Shown: piece by piece, positions 33,791-49,422 of the stretch
Position numbering within the stretch: position 1 is the stretch's first letter
Layout of the letters: each line of letters begins with the position of its first letter
Origin: Physcomitrium patens
Lineage: Eukaryota > Streptophyta > Bryopsida > Funariales > Funariaceae
Assembly (NCBI RefSeq): GCF_000002425.4
Contig: NC_037260.1
Location: 12,519,516 to 12,583,515, forward strand
Direction of reading: 5' to 3'
Length of the DNA: 64,000 nucleotides
Translations under genes and position numbers: made by a program
Notes under the pieces: generated by a model
Database searches by the model: none
The model's input: the letters and a program-made list of their open reading frames with translations, nothing else
What the model was told of the DNA's origin: nothing

Positions 33791-34441
33791 TTACGTGTGT
33801 TTGGCCATGTCCAAAGCGCGACGCTCACGCGCTACTGCACGCTTCCGAGCTGCAACATCCGATGCACGAGCCACCTTCTGGATTCTCCTCTCTGGCAACA
33901 GCATGGCAACATCAACCGTCATTTCTGGGATGCTTTAGGCCAATAGTGGTCTCTCTCACAAGCAGCAAAAATTTGATCAAGAAAGTTACTTAAGAAGATA
34001 GCGCGGTATAATCACTCCATCGATGCACTTCTGATCCCGAGCGTTACAACTATCTTCGGAACAGTCAAACTTCATACCGATTACAGGAGCTGAGGAGACC
34101 AAAATGAGCCACCAAGAAGGCGTTGGCCACAATGACAACAAACAAAATGCAGTGACTGCAGTCATGAAGGAGATGGTACCTGTAGCAGCTGCTTTCATCT
34201 CCTTGATGGACTCAGTGGCGGCCACTCGCTTCACCGGGTTCGCCGGATGTTTTAATCGGTACACCTTGAGCATGAGGTTGGCACGAATGAGCGTCATCTT
34301 CTCCGACATTTTTGCTCCAGCAACCGAAAAGCTCCGTCCTGCATTGGCCCTCATGTCCGCAAACTTTATCGCAGGGCTGACCTTGTTCTTCACCACAGCG
34401 CGTCCCGCTCCGTGAGTCTTCTTCCCCTTCGTTCTCGCCAT
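33791..34441 (-). CDS. Small basic protein of unknown function (two exons)
   Basis: Exon 1 is 34180-34441 and exon 2 is 33791-33924, joined by a GT-AG intron of 255 bp with matching phase; total 396 nt, 131 aa. An in-frame Met at 34463-34465 would add eight residues. The protein is very basic. It starts MARTKGKKTHGAGRAVVKNK, then has a helix-prone middle (MSEKMTLIRANLMLKVYRLK) and an Arg/Ala-rich tail (VARASDVAARKRAVARERRA). No membrane segment exists in the spliced form; reading through the intron would add a hydrophobic stretch. The opening MARTK matches the start of histone H3 but the rest does not, so this may be chance. Composition suggests a nucleic-acid-binding or ribosome-associated protein. 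I do not recognise the family. It sits alone between two transposon-rich blocks. Confidence 0.5.
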
Positions 34442-34746
34442 CCCCAAACTCTCTCCCACAACCACGAAGCCTCAAGACGTGGATCAAACACTTAACAACA
34501 AGCGGACTTATCGAGGCAAAGATGATGAGTCTCACAGAACTCTCAAACTCAGAGAAAAATTCAGAGGAATCGCAGAGCCAGTCTCGATCGAAAACGTACA
34601 CGACAGAATGCTGAGAAGTGCAGTTCGCATTGTGATATTTGAACTTCGATGGAAGCATACCATTTACATAGGACCCACACTACTTGACAGAGAGGACACT
34701 TGGCGGCACAACAGGAGCCGAAGCGTCGAAGAGAATCTCCAGCGCA

Positions 34747-34838
34747 GGCTTTCTGAACTTTGGCGCGAAGGATCGATGACGTGTCAGATATTATCTGTCA
34801 ACACGTCATCGCTGATTCGCGCCTTAGTTCAGGAAGCC
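34747..34838. ncRNA. Long imperfect hairpin, candidate small-RNA precursor
   Basis: The arms 34747-34784 and 34801-34838 pair over most of 38 positions. Perfect blocks are GATGACGTGT (34775-34784 with 34801-34810), GGCGCGAA (34762-34769 with 34816-34823) and CTGAACT (34753-34759 with 34826-34832). The 16-nt loop contains a smaller CAGATA/TATCTG pairing, and weaker pairing continues outward to about 34720 and 34865. Shape and length fit a plant MIRNA precursor or a short MITE. No known miRNA sequence was recognised; strand and expression are unknown. Confidence 0.5.
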
Positions 34839-34899
34839 CTCAAATGCTGGTATCTCTCTGATCCACGGTCATAGAGATGGGCTCCCTTCCCGACACGGT

Positions 34900-35239
34900 C
34901 ATCCGTCACCGGGAACCTTTGACTGGTTATCCAGGTGCTTATTGTATTGGATACGTTCAAATGATACTACAATACAATCCCAATTGTATTATTATGATTC
35001 CTGGTTTTTAATTGTACTTGATTTTCATTTAATATAATTAATAATGACCAAGAAAAATGAGTGAGTTTTTTTGGCTATATTTCTAATTTAGAATTATAAA
35101 ATTTATCTAATATTTAATTGTGGTAATTAGTGTCTTTATTCTATGTAATTAATGGATTTTATATTTATTTATTCAATGGGTTTTATCCTACTAGACTTAA
35201 TATATTTGAAGAATGATTAAAATAGAATTAACTCCTAAA

Positions 35240-35274
<35 letters not shown>

Positions 35275-35880
35275 TTAAAAATAAATCTATTCTAACTATT
35301 ATTATGAATTTTATACTAGAAGTTCTATCTACTTGTACTCCTTTCAGCAAAAAAATCCAATAGTTTCATCAATTGTTAAAGATCATGAATCTTTGTTGAC
35401 ATTAATTTCATGAATAACATACTTTTGTTATTTTAAAACATTTTAAAAATTGTGTGGCATATTGGTGTAATTTTTAATATTTATGATAAATTGGTACTCA
35501 ATTTATTCTTTTATAATGGTTTACTAAATCATATTGTAGTGTTTTTAGACTCTATTGTATTGATTAAAATTATCAAGGGTGTTATTTTTCAAAATTACTA
35601 ACTTCTATATGTTTCAAATGAAATAAATGACATCCTTTTATTGATCCATCTATCATGTATATTACTTTTTTCACTTTAGGATTTAGAATGAGAATAATAT
35701 TGCTTAGTACAATAGTTTCTTCTTTTTCTACCAAAGTTGTTTATAGGCAATTAGTTGACAAAAAAGACATTGCCAAAACTATTGAATTTTGTCTATTAAT
35801 GACATCGCTTTTATTTTACAAAGAGATTTTTTGATAGCAAAAATTCTATTATCCATCACATAAGTTAGTTTGATAAATTT
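34900..35880. other. AT-rich non-coding tract
   Basis: No ORF or element is recognisable. A TA microsatellite lies at 35242-35271. Confidence 0.5.
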
Positions 35881-36240
35881 GTATCAAGGACATGAATTTT
35901 GAAGAAAGAAATCTTCAATACACTCTTGTATATTATTGTGAGTAATAATAGTTTAATAATTATATAAGTATTTACTTCAAAATTCGTAATTTGTAATTTG
36001 TAGTAATTTAAGAACATGAATTTTGAAGAAAGAAATCTTACTTATGTAATTATTTATGAAAAAAGAAATATTACTTATATAAGTAAGATTAATTTGTAGT
36101 AATTTAAGGACATGAATTTTGAAGAAAGTTACCCTAATTACATAAGTTACCCTAATTATATAAATATTTACTAGAGTACCTATATATATCCATGACATTA
36201 TCCTCCTTCTAAAGACAAGTTCCACAAGGAGCAATCATCA
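35880..36240. repeat. Degenerate LTR end and short tandem repeat of the gypsy element
   Basis: The block CATGAATTTTGAAGAAAG occurs at 35891, 36015 and 36111 (spacings 124 and 96). A related copy starts near 40783 with the same continuation (AAATCCTCAATACACTCTTGT against AAATCTTCAATACACTCTTGT). This pairs the two ends of the gypsy relic and marks likely LTR borders. Confidence 0.5.
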
Positions 36241-39200
36241 TATGTTGATAAAATCCAAGATGCGATAAATTATATTTGCCACATATTTTGATCTTTGAAA
36301 AGCTTCAACTTTCTTTGCTGCATTTGCAAAATTATTTGTTGATTCCGATGTGCATTCATTAATATTACATATGACAAGAATGGATGTAATATCTTGTCAC
36401 CTATGTTGAATTGTGGTTGTTCCTTGAAATAAGCATCTGCATTAATCTTTTATCGTTCTTAAACTCTCTTTAACTATGCCTTCATTATTATACATAGCTC
36501 TCACAAACAATTTTCCAAATCTTCGATTACAAGATTATGAATTTTTGAAAAGTCAAAAATATTAAGTCATGGATGATAACCATAATTGACTAAGAAAGTT
36601 ATTTATTGAGTGAAAAAATATACCAAATTATTGTACGCAAACTCTACTAATGGTGAAAGAGTTGTCTAATCATCTTGAAGATAGTTCATGGTACACGTCA
36701 AATACTGCTCCAAAACTTGATTCATTCATTTTATTTGCCCATCAGTTTGAAGATGAAAAGCTAAAGAGAGCTTTATATCCACCTTTAAAATCTTAAAAAG
36801 GGTTCTCCAAAATCTTGATATAAATTGAGTCTTCCTATCCGATACAGTATCTTTAGGTAATCCGTGATAACATAAAGATACTCTTAGATATTCTTAAAAA
36901 AAAAACTTAGCGATTTCTTCACTTGTGATAGATTTTGTATATGGTACAAAATGTGCCATATTGGTGAAACAATCTACTACCATGAATATAGAATCATACA
37001 AACCTAAGAATGAAAGATTCATGATAAAACTTAGAGAAACGAAAGACTATGGTTGTTCTAAACTAAATAAAGGCTGAAGAAGTGCACAAGGTTGATGGCA
37101 ATGAGTTTTGGATCTTCAACAAATATCACATGATTGTACAATATCTTTGACTACCTTTCACATTTGAGGCCACCAAAAATCTCTCAATATTAGCTCCAAA
37201 GCCTTGTTATATCCAAAATATTCAACTGTTAGAAACTTATGATGAGTTTGAAGAATACATAATTATATTCCACTTATTGGAATGTATAATTGTTCCTTAA
37301 ATAGAGTAGATTTTTTTAAAACTTAAATTTAGAAGTATCATAATACTTAAAAGAATTATTCTTGATATCATAGATAAGAAGATCAAAAGATATACTTTAT
37401 TAAATTTGCTCAACAAAAGTTGAATCAACAACCAATATTGATTTTATTGCTCAAAGGTTAAAATACTCCGAAAAGAGAATTATTCTTTGTTGATCAAAAT
37501 ACGCATTTAATTTTTTTGGTACAAGATAAGAACATCAAGAAAAGGCGTCCAAAAAACCTTTTTGTTTTTTGGGTTGATAAGTGATCTTGAAATTAAATCT
37601 TAATAAAGACATACTTCAATGAATTTAGTGATAATTCAAAATATATGTTGACATGAAATACTTGAGACTCTTTTGATCTGTATACACTATGACTGAACTT
37701 GAGGCGTATTCTAAATAATGATGCCATTCTTAAAATGAATCTATGCTTGCAAGGAGCTCTTTGTCGTGGATCTCATAATAAACCTCTGCTATTAAAAAAC
37801 TTCTAGAATAAAAAGCTAATAGATAGAGTTTATCATTTGCTCGTATTTGTGGTAATAGTGCATCCAAGGCAAAATATAATACATTTGTTTCCATAAAAAA
37901 ATGCCTTGAAAAAATCAACACAATAGAAGATTAGTGTATTTTTTTTTTTTTTTTTTAAAGCATCAAATAATGCTTTGGCTTCTTTACTCCATTCAAGTTT
38001 GTCTTTACAAGTCAAACCTGTAAGTGGAGCTATAGCTTGAATTTTTTTTTTTGATGAAGATCCAATAGTAATTGATAAGTCTAAAAAGTATTGCACGTCT
38101 CTTATTGTTCTTGAAATCTTCTAATTTATGATATTCTAGACCTTCTTCAAATCCATGATTAGCCATTTTTTAAAAATGATGTATCCTAGGAAGTCAACTT
38201 AAGTAGTGTAGAATACACACTTTTTTAACTTGGCATATAATCCTACATCTCTAAGTTTTTGTAACAAATAATAAACATAAAATTCATGTTCTTTTGTATT
38301 CTTAAAGTAGATTAAGATGTCGTCTAAATAATAGATGATAAAATCATCAAGAAACTCATGAAAGATATCATTCATTAGATGTTAAAAATTAACTAGTATA
38401 TTTATGAGTCTAAAAGGTATTACATTATATTCAAAATACCCATACCTGGTTTAAAATGTAATTTTTCATTCATTTTATTTTTTAATACGTAATAGATTAT
38501 ATGCTTCTTGTAGATCTATTTTTATATAGATTTTAGCTTGATTCATTTGATTAAAAAGTCTTGAAATCAAAAGTAGAAGATACTTATTCTTAATGGTAAT
38601 CTTATTAAATCCTCGATAGTCCACACACATCCAAAAAGATATGTTATTTTTTTTCTTCACAAGTAAGATAGGAGTCTTGCCTAGAAATTTAAAATGATGT
38701 ATGAAAGTTTTAGCAAAATTGTCATCAATATATTTCTTGAGTGCATTCAACTTATTTTGTATAGGCTATAGATTGGTCTAAATGGTGGTTGAGTTTCTTC
38801 ATGAAGATCAATGGAATAATCATAACGACGATATTTTAGAAGAATATCTATATTTTTTTTTTCAAAAATATCCTAGAAATCTTAATACTAGTTGAGAATA
38901 CCACTTGACATCTTTTCAGCATCAAAAATGGGCATGGCATATAAAACAAAAGATAACCTTTCTTTTGTAGCATGCATTAAAGTTCTTATACTTAGCAATA
39001 AGAATTTGGATGTACTTGACTTATGAATTTTTATTTAACTAATGAGATTTTGGAGTAAAATTTCACAAAAATTAAGGTTACAAGAAATCCAACCTATCTG
39101 AGGATTATACTTTTCTAACCAAGATAATCCTAAAATAACTAGATTGAACAAAGATCTTATTATATTAAATATTGTTATATTATTATGATCTTTAATTGCT

Positions 39201-40760
39201 ACATCTAAAGGAATAGTCTCATGCGTAACACCTTCAAAAGATAATAAATGACCATATATGACTTCTACATGTACAAGTTTAGTTTTTTTAACTAATGATA
39301 TTTTTTATTTTTTAACAAAATCTTTGTGTATAAAATAGGCTGAGGTTCTTAAATCTAATAAAGCTAAGACTTTGTGATTTTTTGGTCCTAAATAAACTTC
39401 TATTATAAATCAAGGTGAAGGATCTAACCAGAGAATAAGACCTTTATTAGGAATTACATAAGATTTCAGCTGCTCGATCCCTAATGTAGTTGAAAAAACT
39501 CATTTTCTAATACATTTTCTTCTTTAGCAACTATACTTCTGATTTTGTGGTTGCATTGTTTCTTTGGACAATGTTGAGCAGTATGATTAGCTTCTCCATA
39601 ATATAAACATAAGTCCTCTTGACGTCATTGAGTCTTTATTACTTTATGAAAGATTTAAAACGTATAGTATCAACTTATATTGGTTTTGGCTTAGATAAAT
39701 GTGTTTTGGAAAACTTGAGAGTTGTCATTATTATTAAATTTATTCTTCTTCAATTAAGTCTTTGTTTTCGATGTCTTTTAAAGAATCGATTGTAGCATAC
39801 AATAGCTTGAGTAATAAATTATTTCAAAGATTTTGCCTTTGACATTGTTAATAACAAATCTTTGGCATTATCCTTCAATTCATATCAAAATTGATTAATA
39901 AGGGCTTTGTTATTCTAGTCCATGTCGCAAGCTAGTTTTTAGAATTCACTAGCATATATGGTGGCTGATTATCATTCTTGCCCAAAAAATAAGAGCTTCG
40001 TCTCTGCTATTCTTTTTCAATTATTTTTTCTAAATGTAGTCGTAAATATTTTTAAGAATGAATTCAAAACATAAAGAATTTAAAAATCATTTTCTATTAA
40101 AGGTGCAAACCAAGAGAGAGCACTTATTAATAGAAGTACATCTATGAATCCAATTTGAATAATCCATCAAGGTATTGGAAGTGATGCAACCTCAGATAGA
40201 GCTTGATTTGTTGTAGAAATCCTTAAAATTTTGATCTTCTTCCATCAAACTTCTCAGGCATATTAATTCTAGTTTTTATCATACTTGTAAAAGCAAAATT
40301 TTCTAGATTTGATTGTGAGGTTGATCTACTTGCTTCTTTCAATTGCAAAACTTCTTACTGTAGACTTTGAACTTCTTCCATAAGTGTAGGAATAGTACCT
40401 CTATGATTTATGTTGGAAATACATGAGATTTCTATTCTTAAAGTGTTGACAAGCTTATAAATAACTGCAATAATTGCAAATCTATTCTCACTTCCATTGA
40501 GAGTAGCATCGATAATCTTTCTTTCTATAAACAACTCACACAAGTTAAAAAAGTTAAATTAGAGGAAAATAATTTGCAACCTCTAAAATCAAATGAAAAT
40601 TTCTACAAAGAAGGATAATCTACTCTCTTCAAGGAAAAGATTAGTGTTAGAAAACAAGATTTTTTCTTTAAAGATGGGTACTCTACAACCTTCAAAATAC
40701 AACAATAGAAGTAGCATAATCCACTCACTTTTGAAAGAAGATAGAAACAACAAGTTAGTA
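36240..40760 (-). mobile_element. Decayed Ty3/gypsy retrotransposon
   Basis: On the minus strand, in element order: a gag-like region (40543 down to about 39500) with a zinc knuckle near 39550-39610 whose second Cys reads Tyr; RT at 38475-38750 with CVDYRGFNKITIKNKY and KIDLQEAYNLLRIKK; the RT/RNase H junction at 37833-38096 with APLTGLTCKDKLEWSKEA; RNase H at 37730-37921 with YEIHDKELLASI; integrase at about 37180-36600 with WWPQM, a VVDCFTNMAHFVPYTKS core and later NGQMK. Order RT, RNase H, integrase is typical of gypsy. Stops and frameshifts are many, so it is inactive. Many changes look like C-to-T or G-to-A, as expected after long cytosine methylation. LTR borders are only approximate. 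Confidence 0.5.
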
Positions 40761-40769
40761 CTCTTGTCA

Positions 40770-41460
40770 AACTATTAAGGACATGAATTTCAAAGAAAGA
40801 AATCCTCAATACACTCTTGTGACATTGAAAAGAAGTAGAAAGTCACTCAAAGATGGTACATAATTGAACTAAAATGGCTATTATTAAAAACAAAAAGACT
40901 AAAATGTTTTGAAACAAGACCAATGACTAAAAAGGCTTTAACAAGAGTGAAGAAGGTTTCACTCTTGCATCTATCTACTCTTAACTAGGAGCTACATGGC
41001 GATGTTCTATAAGACCTCCAAAATGTGCTGACTTTATAAGACATGTATCTTAACTTACAAGATAAGTTTTTTATATAAGTGCCGCATAGTTAGCTTGTTT
41101 CACAAGCTAACAATACGTGGTTAACTTATTGACTAAGTTTCTAACCTACAAATCAACTACAAACACATATAAAGTCGAAGTAGCATCTATAAAGCTTCTA
41201 CGAAGCTTTTCTAGAAGATATTAAGAAATTAACCTACTTTTATCTATTTTTACTTACTTCTACCTAATCATATAGGTATTTATTGGAATCCTTATGTATA
41301 TGTAAGACAATTCGTCTCTATTCCTTGATAGAAATTTTATTAGAAGTCTTGTAAGGTTTCATATTTTTATGCCAATTTTGTTGATAGTGCCTAGTTTGTA
41401 GACAAGCTTGGCACTATTGTTACATTTTTTTTTATTCAATTTATTTAACTTAAGTTGCAT
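40770..41460. repeat. Degenerate LTR at the 5' side of the gypsy relic
   Basis: It begins with the CATGAATTTCAAAGAAAG block shared with 35891. The segment 41030-41240 also shares short blocks (for example CTATAAAGCTTCTACGAAG) with the dispersed LTR-like copies near 32000, 50300 and 52100. Confidence 0.5.
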
Positions 41461-41497
<37 letters not shown>

Positions 41498-42700
41498 ATT
41501 GTAGATTATGATATATAAGACAATTGCTTTTGAATTGGAGTACATGTTAGTATTTCATTTATCTATAACTGTGATACTTGACTTATAAAAATAGTCTAGT
41601 TATTTTTTAGGTAGAAATATATTTATTTTATCATTCAAATTAAATTATTTAAGCTGATTAGAAATACATTTATAATACATTAGTTGCATAAGATTAATTT
41701 CCTATAAATTAAAAGTATTTATAAATGATTTTATAGAATAAAAATTATCTATAAACAAAAACTATACTATATTATTTTGATTCTTTTCAAGAATGAAATA
41801 CAAAAAAAAAACATGTATATATATAGTAGCTATCTTTGAATTTATAAATTAACTACAATATTAACCAATAAAGGCATAAAAAATATATAATAAAAACATA
41901 TTTTATATGTATTTTTAAAGAAATTATACATATTATTAAAAGAAAAAAAGTGACTTTAAATTTTTTTTTTTATAATTCTTAGTTAATTTATTTTTATTAT
42001 CATATTTGAAATATCTATTAAAATTTACATAATAATTAAATCACAATGGAATAGTTGAATATATTAATCAAAATGATACAAAGTAATATACATACTTTGA
42101 TATCTAAAACATCTTAAATATATATATATATATATATATATAGTATGTTAGAAAAGAATAATAAAAAAGAGTGGAAATGAAATAGGATGAATATTAATGA
42201 TTATAAATATTACTTCAAAACTACATATGCAATGTTATATAAGTCTTTTGAGTAAATTAAAAAAATATGTTATAGAATAAAACTAGTATTCAAATTTTAT
42301 AGTTAATAATTTATATTGCATATAATACATATAAGCTAATCAAACTTTACATTTATGTAATAATATTTTAATATTACATATAATACATATAAGCTAATCA
42401 AACTATACATTTATGTAATAATGTTTTAATATTACATAATATTATTGCATAATATCCAACTAAATCTTAAAATAAAATAATACTACTATTATACTCATAG
42501 CATAAATGAAGTTTTTAATCATATATTGTAATATGTGATATGAATAAATTAAAATATGTAATATATCACTTTATTATTGATCGTTAAAGTTTTGATATTG
42601 ATTGGGCACCAATACATTAATGAATGGAATTGTAACATATAAAACTTAAAAAAATTCTAATATACATTATACAAGTTTGTTAATGTTTTCATTACGTTTT
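41460..42700. other. AT-rich non-coding block
   Basis: TA microsatellites lie at 41467-41494 and 42117-42142. A 58-bp sequence is tandemly duplicated at about 42315-42430 (shared block TATAATACATATAAGCTAAT at 42321 and 42379). No coding signal was seen. Confidence 0.5.
42315..42430. repeat. 58-bp tandem duplication
   Basis: Two nearly identical 58-bp copies, differing at only a few positions. Confidence 0.5.
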
Positions 42701-43324
42701 TACGACAACTATTCAGCATCCTTGTTTAAAATTTCGACTCCTTGCTTTTCTCACTCTAAACTTTAATACAGACAGTTTTGTGGATGCTACCGACACGGTT
42801 GCTTAGCTACGGAGCTCAATTGAGAAGGCTTTGTGACGACGAAGCAGAGCATGAATCAAAAATTGTAAAGCTTGTGTCTCATATAGTGTACATTTTGAGA
42901 AGTTGGTGAATTAGACAGACGATGTATTGTTTCATTACTTTCAGACAACAATTTTCATAAACGACAGATTCGGTTACATTCGAGTATTATGGTCACTCCT
43001 CGACTGATCTCTACAATGTCGGTAAAACAAACAAGCGTCAACAACAGTAAATGAAAGAAGCGCGCCACGTCAACGATAAGTTTGTTTCGGCAAAATGTGA
43101 CCCAGTCTAGCATTCAGCATTCAAGGATGGATAACGCACTCTCTTGGTGAATGAGAAACGCACATTCGTTTTGCCAACTACTTATGATATTCAGCACCAC
43201 GACCAAAAAGAAATTTGACTGTCTGCGATGTGGGGGTGTGTTGCAAAGCATAGAGATTCAATTGGCTGAGCACTCAGCTCCGGAAAAGCATCATCAGCTC
43301 AGCATATGACTGATCGAGTACCTG
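42701..43324. other. 3' flank of the hexokinase gene
   Basis: Ordinary GC composition, no ORF of note. It probably includes the hexokinase 3' UTR near the stop. Confidence 0.5.
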
Positions 43325-46170
<2,846 letters not shown>

Positions 46171-47732
46171 CAGGGGATGTTCTCGACAAGCTATCCTGCA
46201 CAAGCTTGTTGCTCGCTAGAGGACCTCCATGTTCCTTTCCATAATTGAATCCTCCCTTCTTGATTTACTACTCTAGGACCGCAATCGTAACATCAGAATA
46301 TCGTCATAGTCCACCAGCCATTATCAAGAGCTGCCATTCTTGCTCTGCTTTTCCTTGCTCCGATTCGATTCAATACATCGTGACAATCTTGCTATTCTTT
46401 GGAGACGCTAGGTGCCCTAAAAGTGACGACGCCCTTCTCGGTCGATGCGCTAGAATTGATTCTAGTCTATGCGCATGTTGCAACTTTTCGAGCTCCATAA
46501 TACCTCATAGTCATCGCAAACTGTGATGCTTACGGGACAGGGAGAGTGTTCACCAAGAATAAAAAATAGGAGACACAGCAGATTTTCGTGACAAACCCTA
46601 TCATGCTCAAGAGTGCTCAGATTCGTATACGACCAGGCTCAGCACATTCACAGTCAAGTGAAAATCTTTCTTATCGTAGCCTTCGTCGACTCTCATATGC
46701 GTCCAGCTGCTAGAGTTCGCAAAGAAGCGTTGCCATGAAGTTCATCTCAGCCTACGTAACTGGAGCGCAGTTCTTGATACGCTTCCATTTTTAAGCATTC
46801 TTCCTACCAACATAAGAATCTGATGCGACAATTGGCGATCAACTGCAACCAAACTACGGCCAATTCATAAGCAGGAACATCCGATCATGCGAAGCGACTC
46901 TGCATTGAAATGCACAAGGCACCTATACGCCCAGCATTTCGCAAAGAGAAAGCACGGGATTGATTGAAACGAGCAGGGCCACACGCTCATTAAAACCAGA
47001 TCATCGGAATGCTACATACTCACTTCCGCCTTAGAGCACACGCCATCGATGCGCACGGTTGAGGACACCGGCGATGGTAGAGATGATGAAAAGAGTTGCA
47101 AGCTAATCGCGTGGGGACCCAAGGGTTGGACTGCGTCATAGCCCTTCCAATCCTCCTTCCCAAGAGTTAAGTTGCAGGACATCCCAATACCCTCCAACCT
47201 TGGATGTATGTAAATTGTTGGTTCTCGAATCTCCATGCCTACAGAACGCTCCTATCTACGACACAGGAAGCCAGTATTTCCTGCCGGTAACATCCAACTC
47301 ATACACAACCGATCGAGTAACCCACGGACTAAACCAATTCACTCCGGCGACAATTCCGAACTACTCAGTGCGAGCGTTTGAAATCTGAGTGGAGCCTTGG
47401 AGAAAGCTGTACACACAGCGTTAAATCTCTGGATACAATACATCTACGACTTATCTTTTCAGAATGAGAAACACCTTACTCTCGAAAAGTGAATGCTGTT
47501 ACGGCAGCGATATCGTTCGAAACGGCACACTGCATGGTACGATAAAAAATAAAAAATAAAAAATAAAAAAAGTTGGACATGAAAGCAAAATAGTTGGCTC
47601 TTCAACCTTATCATTCTCGGGTCTATTAGAAAGACAAAAGAAATTAGTGAGAGATTCACACTTAGGAAATGCTAATGAAAGTCGCTTCTCGTTGGCACCT
47701 GTAAATTACTACGACCAAAATATTCTAACAAA
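46171..47732. promoter_or_regulatory. Spacer between S10 and hexokinase genes
   Basis: About 1.56 kb, expected to contain the hexokinase promoter and the S10 3' UTR. A minus-strand ORF at 47012-47236 has no recognisable feature. An AAAAT repeat lies at about 47545-47570. No transposon was seen. Confidence 0.5.
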
Positions 47733-48960
47733 CTAACATAGCTTCACTTCAACGTCAACACCAGCCGGAAGATCCAGCTGCATCAAGGCGTCGATGGTTT
47801 GCGCATTGGGGTTCTCGAGATCGATGAGGCGCCTGTGCGTCCTAATTTCGAAATGCTCCCGAGAGTCCTTGTTGACATGAGGTGACCTCAAAACACAGTA
47901 CACCCTCTTCTTGGTAGGCAGAGGAACAGGACCCATGGTTTTGGCTTCCGAGCTGCGTGCAGCTTCCAAGATTTGCTGGCATGCTTGCTCAATCAAGTTG
48001 ACCCAGTATGAACGAAGCTTGATACGGATTTTTTGCTTCGTCGAAGTCTGATTAATAGCCACGAAGAAAATCAGAAGGATTCTATGGCAGAGGAATATGA
48101 TGACACACTGGGATATCAGGTTTTGACAGCAGGGAATAAGATAATGCAACGTACCAGAGGGGCTTCGGTAGCAACAGCAGCCCTCACTGAGAAACTGGGG
48201 TAACTGGGAGTAGAGGAAGAATAGGCAACAGATTGCCGCACCAAGTTCGAGCTGCTCACCAATCCCTCGGCCCTCAAACCCTCAAATGTCGACAGATGAA
48301 CCTACACAATAAGATTAGGGGTTAGAAAGACAATCAGCATCATTAAGAATAGACTTGAAGAGTAGAGCAAAATAGCGTGCCACCTAAATGTGCACCTTGG
48401 ACATGCCCTACTTAGAATCATCGTTTCTTCAAATGGAGCGTGCAGCTGAATTGGCTTCAATCCTATTACCATGCAACTTAACCCTCCACCACAAACTCTT
48501 AGATAAATCAATTCGCATTGCAGCTCTCTGACACAACAGAATTCTACAACTATCAAACCATCCCCTCCAACGAAACCAAACAGAAATAAGATGTCATGCA
48601 ACCAGAAACCCTACACCATACAGATGGTTCTCATAAACCTCCAAAAACCTTCTCCCACATCTGCATTATCAGCACCTCACGTAGCCTATTGGCTTCAACA
48701 CAACAGAGACACCGTGCCAGCCTTCGAAACTAACTTCCAAAATTAAAACACACACACAAACACAAATTCATAGGGAAAAGCTCCAAGAGCCAAACCCTAC
48801 GTGAATTGTGAGCAGGAAGTAAATGCTGAAGGCAAGACAACAAATAGCTCACCGCGAAAGACGAAGCTCGCAGAGTGGTAGCGCGGGAGGTGGCCGCGGA
48901 GGGCAAACCCACAGCAGCAGCAGCAGCAGCAGCAACTGTGAGAGTAGCCGAGGACGCCAT
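47733..48960 (-). CDS. PRPS10: Plastid ribosomal protein S10, nuclear encoded
   Basis: Exons: 48853-48960, 48155-48301, 47733-48047; all introns GT-AG in phase 0; 570 nt, 189 aa. The mature S10 domain starts in exon 3: [19 protein letters not shown], then [34 protein letters not shown] and the closing [11 protein letters not shown]. These are bacterial/plastid-type uS10 signatures, so this is the small-subunit protein that packs at the 30S head. Exon 1 starts [20 protein letters not shown] with an Ala run encoded by a GCT repeat, and exon 2 is Ser/Ala/Val-rich, together a typical chloroplast transit peptide. Met48960 is chosen because it begins this peptide; an in-frame Met 26 codons upstream would give a less typical leader. 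Confidence 0.5.
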
Positions 48961-49290
48961 TGCTGCGACAATCAGCCAGTCAGTCACCAAATTACTGCGC
49001 GAGTGAGGAGATCGTCTCTGTGCCCACACCAGCACCACATAGCACCACGCAGCAGCAGGAAGGAGGGAGGGAGAAGGGAGGGAGGGAGGTGCCCCGTTCC
49101 GCTCTCCGCCCGCTTGCTCTCTGGCCTTCTCTTCTCTGTGCCTGCCTCCGGATAAGAACCCCCCCCCTCCCCCCCAACGATGAATGGATTAAACATGGAT
49201 GGATGAACCTGTGGTGGATGAAACAAGGGGTGGATGGTTCTCGAGACGGTCAATCATCCTCTCTCAAAAATAAAAAAAAATAAAAAAATC
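48961..49290. promoter_or_regulatory. S10 upstream region with G-rich and C-rich tracts
   Basis: A run of GGGA repeats on the plus strand (49059-49089) and a run of 9 C + T + 7 C (49159-49175) lie 100-215 bp upstream of the S10 start. Both could form G-quadruplexes, on opposite strands. Their positions suggest promoter or 5' UTR elements. Confidence 0.5.
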
Positions 49291-49390
49291 ATTGTACGAA
49301 ATGTACACTTGGATTTATATCATTTTGTAAATTTCATTTTCAATTTTATGTTGATAATCATCTCATTTAAATTTAAATTTTTATTTATAT

Positions 49391-49422
<32 letters not shown>

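Noticed and set aside
34104-34874. Plus- and minus-strand ORFs overlapping the orphan gene and hairpin
   Set aside because: They are shadow frames; only the minus-strand frame joins a second exon in phase.
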